A DNA stretch of 64,000 bases from Aricia agestis (lineage: Eukaryota > Arthropoda > Insecta > Lepidoptera > Lycaenidae): NCBI RefSeq assembly GCF_905147365.1, contig NC_056419.1, positions 5,277,501 through 5,341,500 of the forward strand, written 5' to 3'. Position 1 is the first letter of the stretch, and every line of letters begins with the position of its first letter. The notes below the pieces were generated by a model. The model searched no databases, had not been told where the DNA came from, and saw nothing but the letters and a program-made list of their open reading frames with translations. Both the position numbers and the translations under genes were made by a program. Shown here one piece after another: positions 22,910-34,657 of the stretch.

Positions 22910-24100
22910 TCTTTACTTTATACATTTTAAGATAACAATGTATCTGTAGAAAATTTTAACATTTCTGATACAATTGAACGTTTCTTATTTATTTTAGCTT
23001 CACTACCAAGATGCGATCCGATTCAATTGCAAACAACATTTTTAGCGACCACTCAATCATTTGCGCTATATGAGACTGTCAAAATCCTCATATCACGTGA
23101 CATCCCAAACAGTTTACACTTGACGGATGGCAGCCATATTGGATTTCGAAGAAGTCACAGCGGCCCTTCCGGCTAAAGTTTTACGCGCATTTTCTTTTTT
23201 ATCTCATCGATATGCTTCTTGTCTTACCTTGACAACCGTATAGCAATACATCTTGGAAATTTGAAATTAGTCGATTCAATTATTATTAATTCTTTCAGAC
23301 CGCACGTCTGTTTATGACTATTTTTTATTTCCTACTATTGTTTTCGTATTATGCAAATTGTGGCTAAATATCATTGATAACATTAAAATAACCTGTAACC
23401 GTAAGTTGTAACCCTATAAAACGCTATAAGGAAGCCGCTGTACATAATTTTACCGGTCTCAAAAATATTGGGCAAAGGCTTTCAGAATGTCGAGATTTAT
23501 TACAATCAGATTACTGTAATGGCCATTAAACTCCACATTACAGATAATAATGTCGTCCTTTTTTATAACAACAATGTATCTTTATAAGCTACACATTTTT
23601 GTGTAAGGAACACCTCAGATATTTTTATTAGTGCGTATGGATTCTTCTACCTCTAATAGTTTATGTTATAAAAATCGTGGTACTCTGCATAGGCATTTAG
23701 CTATATAATATTTTCTCTTATTTCCTTTAGAATAGGCGCTTAATGCAACATCAGGATTGCGAAATATTATATATTTATTGTGTGACTATTTTTAATCGAA
23801 AGGTAGTTTATTACCAGATTAATTTTGAAGTTATACTTCAAAATTAATCTGGTATCTTCAGAAAGGTAACTGTTGATTTTTGCATCATTTTTTTTTTGCA
23901 ATTCGCAAAACAAAACATGCAGTTTTTGAAATCCTTACCTTTTTTCTGTCAGCAATCTGAAGAAAATACGAAGGCACCTTATTAAGTTTTCGTTGTCAGG
24001 GCGAAATTACAATATCTAAGTACGAGTTCGCTTTAGGCAGGATTAATCCTGTTGCTCTCCGGAGATGGACGTATAATCAGCAGGTAACAACATCTCCCAC
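22910..24100. other. No recognised gene; one hairpin
   Basis: Only the hairpin at 23812-23854 stands out. Confidence 0.35.
23812..23854. repeat. Hairpin, 20-bp stem, 3-nt loop
   Basis: TACCAGATTAATTTTGAAG is exactly mirrored by CTTCAAAATTAATCTGGTA. Confidence 0.9.
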
Positions 24101-24325
24101 AGTGGAAGAAGTGGGTAACTAAGATTTTACAACGTAATCGTTATTAATTTTTTCCTTTGTAATTTGAACAAACCTCGTGACTTTCCTAATTTATCATCTA
24201 TATAATTAATAACATATCTAGCTATACAAAGAATCCACATTTTTTGATCTCAAATTAAAAAGCCTCCATTTATGCAAATAACGACAGTTTTGAAATTGTT
24301 AGCTACCCGCTTCATTCTCTCATGT
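24101..24325. mobile_element. REP-T element, uninterrupted copy
   Basis: Inverted ends GAAGTGGGTAACTAAGATTT and AATTGTTAGCTACCCGCTTC. Shared internal motifs are TTTGAACAAACC, TATCTAGCTATAC and GCCTCCATTTATGCAAA. Other copies at 45767 and 63226 are interrupted by MITEs. Confidence 0.7.
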
Positions 24326-24793
24326 CTTCAGTTGATGGGTTTATTAAATTGTTATCCTGGCAGAGGGGAGGCAACGTTTTATTTTGATATTTAAATTATA
24401 TTTTATTTAGTTGATTGTGATATTCAGATGCGTTTGCTTCGTTCTTATTTTTATTTTTGAGTTACATGTTTGCTTTAAAATATGTTTGTATTTTGATCTA
24501 TGTACCTTTTGAAGGTATCCAATTTATAGCATCTTTAAAAATAAGTTTTAATTTATCATAATAAATAGTTTATGAAAGTCTCAAGTCACTTGTAACAGCT
24601 AGTACACAAATTCTAAAAGATGTTAGATGTTATAGACACAAAGATGAGTATTGAGTACCCTTTGTCTATAGCCATGCACATATTATTAGAATGTCAAGCC
24701 ATTATACAAAATAGCCATCGAAATATTGTTCTCTGACCTTCATTATACGTTGGAATGTTCATAAAAACTTAATGTATTAGTCTCGGTTATGAT
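24326..24793. other. No recognised feature
   Basis: T-rich sequence without repeat or frame of note. Confidence 0.35.
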
Positions 24794-25202
24794 CAGGGTT
24801 GTCACATCAAAATTATCCAAAATTTAGTCCAGATCTAAAAAATCCTCAAAATTTAATCAAAATCCAAAAATTTTCAAAGTTAAACAAACGCTAATAAATA
24901 TTTAGGCTCAACTCACATTGCAACGTTTTGAGGCCTTGTGATGCAGTTTTAGATGAGCTATTCAAAGGAACAGGCAGCTCAACACCGCGAGTACTCTGTC
25001 AACCCAATGTGTATATTTTTGGGTTAGTAAATAAAGTTCAGTTTTGAATGGGTCTTTTGCTAAAATGATTTCCATTTCATAGACGCGACATGCTGCGGTG
25101 TTACCTGACTCATACTTTTATTTTAAGGATGGAGAAGTATTGCTCCTAAATTAATACTTTGATTAGATTTTCTGTAATTAAATTCTAAATTGTGACAGCC
25201 CT
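24794..25202. mobile_element. Possible hAT-like element, ~410 bp
   Basis: Ends CAGGGTTGTCACATC and its imperfect inverse GTGACAGCCCTA. No matching 8-bp flanks were found, so the assignment is weak. Confidence 0.35.
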
Positions 25203-26566
25203 ATTGCTAACGCTGTTATTATGTTGTAGCCTTATATTAAATACTAAGATAAATATATAAGATAATGTAGATTCTGGGCTAATTTCTGATCTTTATTGAT
25301 TGCTTTGTAAATAAACATGCTTTATTATCCAGGCGTTTATGTTAATATTAATTTAGTAATTATTTAGTAATCTATGTATATATGGATATTGCATCCAGTG
25401 TTCTTTTTTATCTTTAACACCATCATCATAATTATAATATATAAACGGGATAAATTAGTGTATCCCGTAAGAACCGTACATTTTTCTAGTACAAATTAAC
25501 TATCCCATTCTCTTTTTTTTTAGTAGTTCCTCCCCATGATCAGGGCTGTTTTTTATCTTTTATTTATATCTTTTCCGTTTTTATCTTCTTTTCTTTTTTA
25601 TGTATTTTTTCTTTTAATACTTTCTTACATGGCTATAATACATCGTAGGTATTGTCTTTTATTTGTTACATTATCCTTATTCTCTATGTCTTTACAATAT
25701 TCTTATGTAATTCGTCAGTAATTTTTAAAAGCTTTTATTTAACTTGCTCTGTATGTATGTAGGTATGTATGTTACGGTGGAGTTTTGGACCTAAATTTTG
25801 AAGTAGATAATATATTTAACCGATTGAGCTTAAATTTTGCATACTCGTTTAGTTTGGATGACCATGTACGATGTGGTATGTGACATCACTCTAAATCCAA
25901 TTGGCCGACCATCCAAGATGGCGAAATAATTATTTTTTATGCAGTCCTACAATATTTGTTTTGTTTATAATTTATTTAAATATAGTACAGGATGTCAGAT
26001 AGCGTATGTGATATAATTTCTAATGTTATAACTTCTACGTATTTTCAAAGTCGGTTCAGTATTGAAGGGGTCAAGAGTTTACAACCGACACTATATTTGT
26101 ATGGATATCCTTACTTAACCTAAATATCTGTAGGCAAACAGGGTGTGCTATGTAATTTGTCTCTAAGCGCCATAAATTGATTGCCAGCCAGTGGGGCGTC
26201 TTCTAACCACCATAATATTAATGTGTGGTCACACTGCAGCAGGCTATTACGCTAGTTTAGTGTTGCCATACACCATTTACCAAACGTTTTCATCGTACCT
26301 AATTGTGCTCTCTTTGTGGAATATTTGGACCCATTTCGACTATGTGTTAATAAGCCACCCCTTTATTGAAAGCGGTGTGGCGTTAAATGGAAACTGTGCT
26401 ATTGGGTTTCATATTGCAATTTTGCGTTTTTTATTGCAGATCATTCAAAATATGGGTAAGTTGCAAAAAGTCAGCTGAAAAATTTCTGCTAAAAAACTTG
26501 TCGATTCGATTTAAAAAAAAAACAAACGACGAAGATCATAAAAATATTTTAAACCAAAACACTACG
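25203..26566. other. Mostly unrecognised; Helitron-like scraps
   Basis: GAACCGTACATTTTTC near 25470 resembles HelA. A (TATG)n run and ACCGATTGAGC at 25750-25840 look like a dispersed repeat. The 95-codon frame at 26191-26478 has no recognised domain. Confidence 0.35.
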
Positions 26567-26737
26567 CGCCAAAATTCGTATATCGTGGGAACCGTGAATT
26601 TTACGGGATAAAAAGTATCCTATGTCCTTTCCCGGGACTCAAAGTATCGTCATACCAAATTTCAGCAAAATCGGTTCAACGGTTTGGGCATGAAGATGTA
26701 ACAGACTGACTTTCGCATTTATAATATTAAGTATGGA
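26567..26737 (-). mobile_element. HelA Helitron, 3' truncated
   Basis: Minus-strand start TCCATACTTAATATTATAAA after an A, family middle CCCGGGAAAGGACATAGGAT, stopping at CGAATTTTGGCGC before the hairpin. Confidence 0.75.
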
Positions 26738-27125
26738 TGGTTAATTACAGTTTCATTTGCTCGAAAAGTATTCATCGACTGCTCAATATTTACTTTCAAC
26801 GTTTCCCAAAAATGTAAAATTCCCAATTACCTTTCAAAAGACTTCACACTTAAATGCAAAATATATTTCCCGAAAACTATTGAGGCCTGACGAAGCGATT
26901 ACGCAATTAAGGCTGGCAATAATTACATTTTCATTTAAAACTCCCTTTGCCCAATTCAATTTAACTTCTGTTCATATCTATAGGGTTTGGGTGCGTTTGG
27001 GTGCGTTCGGAATTGTTATGTGGAGGCACCAGTACAAATGTATACAGTAGAGTACCCCATTTGAATCAAACTCGCTTAGAATTGTGACGTGATTACATTG
27101 TTTTTCAACTTCAAGTTAGTTGATT
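26738..27125. other. No recognised feature
   Basis: A 97-codon frame (26757-27050) shows no domain. The sequence is not repeated elsewhere in the window. Confidence 0.35.
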
Positions 27126-27444
27126 TTTTTTTTATGAAATAAGGGGGCAAACGTGCAAACGGGTCATCTGATAGAAAGAAACTTCCGTCGCCCATGGACA
27201 TTTGCAACATCAGAAGAGTTGCAGGTGTGTTGCCGGCCTTTTAAGAGGGAATAGGGTAGGGTAGGGTAAGGAAGGGAATAGGGGAGGGTAGGGAAGCAAA
27301 TAGGGTAGGTGATTGGGCCTCCGGTAAACTCACTCACTCGGCGAAACACAGCGCAAGCGCTATTTCACACCGGTTTTCTGTGAGCCCGTGGTATTTCTCC
27401 GGTCGAGCCAGCCCATTCGTGCCGAAGCATGGTTCCCCCACGTA
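27126..27444 (-). mobile_element. LT element, full length
   Basis: Poly(T), ATGAAATAAGGGGGCAAACG, a (GGGTA)n-rich centre, and head ending CATGGTTCCCCCACGTAA. Confidence 0.85.
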
Positions 27445-27937
27445 ATTTTACTTTTGGAAAAAAGAACAGTAGAAGGGAAGCTTAGTGGTACCAACTGGAG
27501 AGGAAAAAAAAACGATAGACCCAATTGAAAGTTAAACGACTTCTTAAATGCATTGTTTTGCAACTTCAAATAATCTGCAATTGCGCTAATGTGTGCGTGT
27601 GGTTAATTCAGTCTAGTTTGAAGATGGCCTACTGTATACTATTTATATTGTGGTGAAAGGGTGCAAACGGAAGGGAAGTCGACTATGATCTTATCTGTGG
27701 TTCGCCTTTTATGAAACCGTTTGATTAAATTCTGACGGGATATAGGGACGTTTTGTATTTCACTCGAAAGAACTGCTGACAATGAGTGAAACTTACAATG
27801 AGTGTATCGGTAATCGGACTATGTATTTGATAAACCGATAAAGTAATTATTATTTACTACCTACTATACTAGCTCACGCGGCAAACGTTATTTTGTCATG
27901 TATTTTGAGGGAATTAAGCGTTCAGGGACGCTTTTAG
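27445..27937. other. No recognised feature between two LT copies
   Basis: About 490 bp separate two LT copies in opposite orientation. No target duplication or repeat seen here. Confidence 0.35.
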
Positions 27938-28266
27938 ACGTGAGAGAGCCATGCTTCGGCACGAATGGGCCGGCTCGACCGGAGAAATACCACGTTCTCA
28001 CAGAAAACCGGCGTAAAACAGCGCTTGCGCTGTGTTTCGCCGAGTGAGTGAGTTTACCGGAGGCCCAATTCCCTACCCTATTTCCTTCCCTACCCTCTCC
28101 TATTCCCTTCCCTTCCCATCCCTACCCTCCACTATTACCCTATTCCCTTTTAAAAGGCCGGCAACGCACCTGCAGTTCTTCTGATGCTGCGTCCATGGGC
28201 GACGGAAGTTGCTTTCCATCAGGTGACCCGTTTGATCGTTTCCCCCCTTATTTCATGAAAAAAAAA
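27938..28266 (+). mobile_element. LT element, full length
   Basis: ACGTGAGAGAGCCATGCTTC head to CCCCTTATTTCATG plus poly(A). The 77-codon frame at 28048-28281 is the usual spurious translation of the tail. Confidence 0.85.
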
Positions 28267-28709
28267 GGGAATAGTGGGTAGACTTTGGTTAGCAGATGCC
28301 ATCTCGTGAGGAGGCGTGTAACAATGAGATATTTTCAGATCTCAAGTACATTGCAGAGACGCTCCTACGATGAAGGAGAACATCATAAGGAAACCCGCAC
28401 ACGTTTGGTTCGCTGCTCCGTCCGTCTGCTCATTCCTCTGGACTAGGCCGACTATGTAGCGAGAATGTCGTTTGTACCTACTTGGGCAACCGGATACCGA
28501 ATACGGATTTTGAATCTCCCAGGAACCACAGTATTTGATGAGTGGTTACTTTACTCTGAAGATTTAAATTATTTACTACGGATGTAGAGGGATGCTTGAG
28601 AGCCTCAAAGAAAGAGCAAAAAGTTGTTACTTCAGACGTTGCAATTAAAACTCATTTTAGGACCTCCTCAGATGCATGCGCTGTTTGGTCCGCTACAGCT
28701 ACAATACAA
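28267..28709. other. No recognised feature
   Basis: No repeat recognised. Confidence 0.35.
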
Positions 28710-28760
28710 CGCAAACAACAATTTTTCATACCCAAATGGTATGAAAAATTGTTGTTTGCG
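28710..28760. repeat. Perfect hairpin, 23-bp stem, 5-nt loop
   Basis: CGCAAACAACAATTTTTCAT.. and its exact inverse. Weaker pairing (GCTGTTTG / CAAACAGC) extends outward to ~28680 and ~28790, which suggests a larger, decayed palindromic MITE. The two overlapping frames at 28596-28896 are by-products. Confidence 0.8.
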
Positions 28761-29500
28761 GATTCTACCGACCCACCCGATAAGCAAACAGCACACAAAA
28801 TATCATCAAAATCGCTGTCGCAATTTCGATTCGCAAAAAAGCCAGAGATCGGAGAAAGCGGAGTCAGTCAGTGACTTGCAAGTGCTTCAACACTGACAGG
28901 TCACGTCAGAAACCGGTCAGTTCGGTCACGCACTTAATTATTAAGCCTCAACTCGCCCCGAGTCAGTAATTCATGGTTGCCCATCGCTTTGTTTATCTTT
29001 GATTAGCTCGGAATTGCTGAGTCATTAGTGGAAGGAACACTCCCACATGCTAAGGCTATGCGCACATTTTGTACTATTCGCTTCGTTTTTTTTTTTGGAG
29101 TGAAACTAATGACTTGCTGCGGCATGACGTTCTATGTTCTTTCCAACTTGAAGTAATATTTTTTCTGTAACTGCAATTTTTCTTACAGCTTTTCGTCGCT
29201 ACCAGTTCTAGGTACAATAGGCAGAATTCGTGTCATGTAACCATGTAGACCAATCCAAAACATGACCATCCTAGTCAAATCAATCTAATATTAAAGGATA
29301 TTGGGTTGATTTGACCAGACCAGATAGATATAAGGATACAACCAGTGAAAGGACTCTTGGAAGGCCACCTAGAAACCGACCATAAAAAAATATTTTTTTC
29401 AATTTACAGTGTCAGAAAATTCCTGACATATTTTTAGATATTTCATAAACAGGCAATATAGACTTTGTTGTTGTGCGTGGGTGATTCATGTAAGAAAAAG
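28761..29500. other. No recognised feature
   Basis: No repeat recognised. Confidence 0.35.
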
Positions 29501-29526
29501 AAAGAAATACGTGTAGCACTCGGGGA

Positions 29527-30010
29527 TAGGGTTACCATCTGACCGGATAAAGCCGGTCTAGACCGGATTTTTACGTGTTAGACCGGACTCCGCCCGGATT
29601 TTACGTCAGACCGGATTTTTGTCATTCTTGCATGTCCTCCCGCCCGCCCAAGCGATGAGTGCCGCACGCACTGAGCCCGGAGGTCCCGGAACCCAAGCAG
29701 TGGACTTCTCAGAGGACCAAAGAGAGAAACAGACTTTCAGTGGAGTCAGTGAGAGCCATATTGCTGCAATATAACTATAAACATGTCACGTGTGAACAAT
29801 TTTTTTGCGAAATAGCTGGAAATAACAACTTTTTGTATGTAACGGTTGCTAGAATGAAAAATTATGGGTCTAAATAATATAAGTAAAGAAAAACGTACTT
29901 TAATACTATGATTTTTATTTAATACGGGTGTGTGACCGGACTTTTTTTTCAAAATCAGGATTTTTAGACATGTCAGACAGGATTTTGCATTTTTAGGCCT
30001 GGTAACCCTA
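29527..30010 (+). mobile_element. 484-bp hAT element with 8-bp target duplication
   Basis: TIRs TAGGGTTACCA / TGGTAACCCTA. CTCGGGGA occurs on both sides (29519-29526 and 30011-30018). The uninterrupted REP-E at 10481 shows a single CTCGGGGA (as TCCCCGAG), confirming the insertion. Subterminal ACCGGA/TCCGGT repeats (such as ACCGGATTTTTACG) may be transposase binding sites. Confidence 0.88.
29659..29877 (+). pseudogene. hAT transposase C-terminal remnant
   Basis: A 72-codon frame inside the 484-bp hAT element. The segment RNRLSVESVRAILLQY resembles the conserved RxRLSVE..KAxL part of the hAT C-terminal dimerisation region, and CEQFFCEIAGNNNFL resembles the stretch that follows it. The catalytic DDE part and the BED zinc finger are absent, so this is a scrap left by internal deletion. 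The stop codon near the 3' TIR fits the end of a transposase gene. Resemblance is from general knowledge of hAT proteins, not a search. Confidence 0.5.
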
Positions 30011-30090
30011 CTCGGGGACTGCCGCGGTCTTGCAATTATAATTCGCATGCGTCTAGTCGCACGCACACAAACACCGTGCTGAAGCCAAGT

Positions 30091-30553
30091 CAAAAGAAAA
30101 AGCACCACACCCCGAGTCACATCGAGGCGAAGTTTGCCGAACTGAAACGACGTTAGACGGTTAGATGTCTTTCGTTACGGAATTTCTTGATTCGGTCGCC
30201 GCACCCTAAGCCCACGAACGAAATAAAAGCTAATATGCAATACCTTAAATAAGATCAATGTTGTAACATGATAAAAATTAATTATAATATATCACTTACC
30301 AAAGCTACTTTATTTAAATTAAATAAGACTTCCCTTATGTTTGCAGCTGCCCTTATCTTCATTGAATTATGTTATGTGGTGACTTCAATGACACCTGATT
30401 GATGACCATTTGTGATCCTTTGTTCAATCCTCTCCACCATAAAAACTCCTCAATCAATAAAAAACTGCCTCTTCTTGGCTCAAGTCCTTAAAATCACGGC
30501 ATGAGTGGCATATTATGACAGTTGAGTCCTTTTCTAGCAAAAGTTATTATTTG
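30091..30553. other. No recognised feature
   Basis: No repeat recognised. Confidence 0.35.
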
Positions 30554-30705
30554 AAATTTGAATAATAAAAGGCTAAGCGCCTTTTATTATTCAAATTTCA
30601 ATCTTTATAATTTTGAAGTCGGTACCAGCTGACGTAAGTTATAGCTATGTCAAGAATCGCAGAAATTTTAGGAGCTGGTACCGACTTCAAAATTTTAAAG
30701 ATTGA
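30554..30705. repeat. Two consecutive inverted repeats
   Basis: The first (30554-30600) has a 21-bp stem GAAATTTGAATAATAAAAGG.. with a 5-nt loop. The second has TTTTGAAGTCGGTACCAGCT (about 30611-30630) mirrored by AGCTGGTACCGACTTCAAAA (about 30673-30692), with weaker outward pairing AATCTTT/AAAGATT. Confidence 0.8.
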
Positions 30706-30999
30706 GTAAAGATATAGTTGAGGCTTAGGCCAATCCTATAAAGGGCACTTAAATAGAGTAAGAATTATTATTTCATACTTTTTAGAGGCAGTTTATTATG
30801 GAAGTCGGTTTAAATTTTTTGTTTAAAAATAATTGTTTGTTCTAACCAAAAGCAAAGCAAAAATTAACACGAGCGATTCCTTAGCAACGCACGCGCGTCA
30901 CCGTTCTATCTTGATTTATTTCTGTGATCCCGACTCTTGCGGCACATTGATGACTCAGAATGATCAAAAGAAATACTCAGGCAAAGTTACTGAGAACAG
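30706..30999. other. No recognised feature
   Basis: No repeat recognised before the minisatellite. Confidence 0.3.
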
Positions 31000-31170
31000 A
31001 ATCGGTCAGATCGATCTGCGATCTGCTCCATCGGAGTCGATCGGCCTGCGATCGGTACGACTGGATTCGATCGGCCTGCGATCAGTACGACTGAATCAGA
31101 TCGGCCTGCTATCAGTCCGAAGTCCGAACGGAGTCTATCGGCCTGCGATCAGTCCGACTCTGCAATCCGA
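31000..31170 (+). repeat. ~30-bp minisatellite, about five units
   Basis: The unit core ATCGGCCTGCGATCAGTACG recurs at irregular spacing (30-38 bp), separated by GAC/GGA-rich links. The frame 30833-31183 reads through it as a repeated IGLRSVRL motif, which is a by-product. A related GATCGATCCGCTCGG.. GACTGATC patch is near 38250. Confidence 0.75.
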
Positions 31171-31492
31171 CCATAATTATTAGATCAGTGGCCGGACTTA
31201 TATAGAGACCGATCGATTATACCCACTAAAAAAAAACGTTTGTATATTTCAATTAGAATATTATTAATTATTATAATGTGAGCAGAAACAATTGGCATGT
31301 ATTCAGTATTCGTTATCTTATCGAAAGAGAATTTCCCTTAAAAATAGACTTTCGATAACGTTTCAAAGCTATCCGCATATTGATCCGCACTAAGCCCTCT
31401 TATGCTCATAAATATGTCGAATTATATTTTACATTTTGCCGTGCTGGGTCCCGATTCTAATTCTTCGAGCGAATACTATCTCACCAGCCCCC
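31171..31492. other. No recognised feature
   Basis: AT-rich, no repeat recognised. Confidence 0.3.
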
Positions 31493-31642
31493 GTAGACAA
31501 GTGGCAAAACGCTAACGCTAACGCTAGCGCTACAAAATGTATGGATTTGACATTACTATTCGCTAGCGAAGCGATGACTTATGTCAAATCGCATACATTT
31601 TGTAGCGCTAGCGTTAGCGTTAGCGCTTTGCCACTTGTCTAC
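31493..31642. mobile_element. 150-bp palindromic MITE
   Basis: GTAGACAAGTGGCAAAACGC, (TAACGC)n and GCGCTACAAAATGTATG are mirrored by the right half ending GCCACTTGTCTAC, giving ~62-bp arms. Outside it, AGGCCC (right) and GCCCCC (left) hint at a GGGCC-type Harbinger terminus. Confidence 0.85.
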
Positions 31643-31930
31643 AGGCCCTGCGCAGGTACTTCCTCTCTCATATCACTGCAACTCCCAAGTCGCAAGTGTG
31701 ACACTCTGTGATCAAAGTGATATTCGAAGTGTAAGAATCGGGCCCCAGATTGAATAACAGTGAACGCCTCTGTAATTATTTGTAGACAAAACACATAATA
31801 TTGGGATTATTTTATACTCATAAGAATTTTATTTATGAACATTAAGCTTCTTATGTAGCGAATTATTTCTACGATCAATGTGTGTGGTATGCGACTAATA
31901 AGCTATACAGTGAGTGGGATACTTTTGAAG

Positions 31931-32033
31931 ATATTTTTTATATGTAAGTATATTTTATCTCAGAAAATGTACGCTTCTCGCACGATTAGCGAATTTCTGC
32001 TCAACTGAGTTGCAACTTGCGGGCGTCAACTAG
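31931..32033 (+). mobile_element. HelA Helitron 3' half
   Basis: AGAAAATGTACGCTTCTCGC, then GAGTTGCAACTTGCGGGCGT and CAACTAG abutting T. A diverged terminus of the HelA family; the hairpin is slightly disrupted. Confidence 0.6.
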
Positions 32034-32717
32034 TAGCAAGACTAGCAACTAATATATGGTCGCTGTTAAGGCGGGGATTAATCTCAATCAAAAACGATAA
32101 CCTTGCACACAACCAAAGACCAAGCGTATACGCATCGCAATAAGATTCATTTTAGCTTAGCATAAAACTACAGGTTCTCGGCCGGATCTTCTCTATTTTT
32201 CATGTTTTTTTTAAATATCTTTGGAAATAAATATTAAGAAACAAAATTGTTCGGTTAAAGAATTTTTAATATAGATTTACTAACAATTTATTCAAATAAA
32301 ATGTACAATTATCCTAGTTAATACTTATATCTCGATGAAATAGAGTTTTTTCGGAGGTAAGTTTGTAAATTAATTACAGCCAAAGTATTACGTTTTATTA
32401 AAATGTTTACGGTTTAAGGTATTTTAAATATTGTGCTTTATATCTCATATTTTTTAACACTTCGTTATTATATTGGAACTAGGTAAACCGGGAGTCACGG
32501 AATAACAAATTGAGCTTTATCCTCGCCTTAAGCATTAGTGTCTTAACCCACAATCTTTTTTGTTGTTAAAGTTTGAATGCAGTCTTGTTCTAAATCATTT
32601 ACAGAACATTACTGCATTCATAACTCAATACGTAATTTTTGTGTGCGTTAGTACACGAATGCTTAACAGCGTCCATATATTCTGTGCTGGTATTAAACTT
32701 AAGAAACTAAACTGTGT
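32034..32717. other. No recognised feature
   Basis: AT-rich, no repeat recognised. Confidence 0.35.
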
Positions 32718-33162
32718 AAAAAAATCGGCCAAGTGCGAATTGGACTCGCACACGAAGGGTTCAGTTCCACAATACAGCAAACAGGCTGAAAATTGTGTTT
32801 TTTGTTTGGGAGCCCCCCTTAATTATTTAATTTATTTTAATTTTATTATTATTTATTAAAGTACAAATGCAACTAAGTATTTTGTGAACATTTCAATTGC
32901 CTATGTGTCGCCGTTATTGATTAAGAGTAAAAACTAGCAAAAACGTAAAAACGCACGTTTGTTGTATGGGAGCCCTCCTTAAATATTTAATTTATTTTGT
33001 TTTTATTATTTTTTGTTATAGCGGCAACAGATATACATAATCTGTAAAAATTTCAGAAGTCTAGCTATAGCGGTTCTTGAGTTACAGCCTGGTGACGGAC
33101 AGAGATCGATGTCTTAGTAATAGGGTCCCATTATTACCCTTTAGGTACGGAACCATAAAAAT
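32718..33162 (+). repeat. REP-G interspersed repeat
   Basis: AAAAATCGGCCAAGTGCGAA, CACGAAGGGTTC, TATAGCGGCAACAGATATAC, CCTGGTGACGGACAG, GGGTCCCATTATTACCCTTT and ACGGAACCATAAAA. Same order as 16536-17097, with a different middle. Confidence 0.75.
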
Positions 33163-33828
33163 TATGCCACAAAATTCTACTGCAGTGTAGCCCAAACGGC
33201 CAAATCATCCATGGTGCCAACTGCCAACTGTTGTCATCGGATTTAAGTTCATAACTTTAAATACGACATACACGTAGGCCATTCGACACGAATGTTGTTG
33301 TCAAGTATCCTGGGAAAGGACCTTACAATAAAGTACTGCCAGTAAAATCACAAAATGGCGCGTAACAAGCTCTTTGTGGTTGAATTCATTTTACTACACG
33401 TAACTACTAACCATGGGTCAAAAAATCCCAACCGTTTTCAAGCATCGTAAATTCTATTCAAATGGCGACAAAAGTACAATGTTGTACTACTGTTCAGTAG
33501 ATGACAAGTGTGAGCTGTGCTAAGGGTTTTGGGGTCTGTGGGTAAAGATTACATCCATAAACGAATAAAAGTGGGAAAACCATACAATGACATGTTGATA
33601 GGTGCCTGCACCCAGCAGATGGTATTCTCCATCTGCAGGATACTTTTCTACCGGAGCTGAGACAAGCTGAGTTTCAACTTTCAAAGAATTTGTTTTTTAA
33701 AATTCAATAGATTTGTGAAATCAGGCAAATGAAGCGATTCATCGGTTCTCAAAAACATAATATTACTCGCTACGGAAGTCTAAACTTAGCTCAGCCCCGG
33801 TGGAAGATCACCCTAAGAATCCTATACC
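33163..33828. other. No recognised feature
   Basis: No repeat recognised. CCATCTGCTGGG-like short dyads near 33620 are not extended. Confidence 0.3.
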
Positions 33829-33830
33829 AA

Positions 33831-33982
33831 GGGCGGTATAAATAGTCAGTACTCAAGATGCATGCTTCTCGGCCTCAAGATGCGGTTCGGCTCTATGATT
33901 GGTCCACAGCCAACCAATCACATAGCCTGAACCGTGTCTTGAGACCGAGATGTATCTTGAGTACTGACTATTTATACCGGCC
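33831..33982. mobile_element. MITE-S palindromic element, copy 1
   Basis: GGTATAAATAGTCAGTACTC and AAGATGCAT are mirrored by GAGTACTGACTATTTATACC. A second copy is at 53578-53712. Flanking triplets CAA and TAG do not match. Confidence 0.85.
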
Positions 33983-33984
33983 TA

Positions 33985-34447
33985 GGACACCTTACTGTCT
34001 GGTCATACATATTTTTTGAAACTATAAAAACCAAAATCTAAAGTTTTACACAGTTCGTAACTTGTCACGGAAGTCCAATCATTAACGAGGCATGGACGAT
34101 AGTAAAACGGCGCAGGCGCAGGCGCAGGGTGCACAATAGTGTATAAAGCAACACTGTATTGAGTTACTGACAATGCACTGTAAAGGCAGAGCATAAAATA
34201 TATGATACAGTAAACTACCTTTGAACTAGTAAGAAGACATCTCGAATCTGGTGATTGCACAAATTTTGAGGTAACTTTGGAACTGTTTAGGGAATAGGAC
34301 AATACAGTTCTACATTGCCTGTCACACTTGTGAGACTTGTCTCTGTGTTAAGCCCGCTGTATACATCGGGCCAACGCATGAAGCTAACGCATTGGGCCAT
34401 CGTGTAGAGCCTACTTGGTCAGAAATTGGAAGCGACATACCTTACTC
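33985..34447. other. No recognised feature
   Basis: A (GGCGCA)n run at 34110-34128. The 99-codon minus frame (34003-34302) has no recognised domain. Confidence 0.3.
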
Positions 34448-34657
34448 TAAGGGCCGATTCACAACGGAATGGCAGCGGCGAGGCGAGCATTTTCAGCGTC
34501 ATATGATTTTAAACTTTATCTTCATTATTGTAATACATACTCGTAGTATCGCTTGAGAAACCGCGGCCGCCGGCGGCCGCCAGCGGCCACGGGCGGCCGT
34601 AGACTTCTCAAGCGATATGTATTGCAATTATAATGTAGATAAAGTTTAAAATCATAT

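Larger units (their letters stand above)
29501..30090 (-). repeat. REP-E repeat split by a hAT element
   Basis: ACGTGTAGCACTCGGGGA lies before the insert and CTCGGGGACTGCCGCGGTCT, GCAATTATAATTCGCATGC and GCACGCACACAAACACCGTG lie after it. Together they reverse-match 10481-10590. Confidence 0.75.

Noticed and set aside
27240..27310. Telomere-like (GGGTA)n repeat
   Set aside because: Lepidopteran telomeres are TTAGG; this is the purine tract in the middle of an LT element.
28048..28281. 77-codon protein rich in P, S and L
   Set aside because: It is the translation of the LT pyrimidine tract and tail; the same text recurs in other LT copies.
30833..31183. 116-codon frame with repeated IGLRSVRL
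   Set aside because: It is a read-through of the minisatellite; unit lengths are not all multiples of three and the upstream part has no domain.
31436..31711. 91-codon frame
   Set aside because: It runs through the palindromic MITE at 31493-31642 and has no other support.
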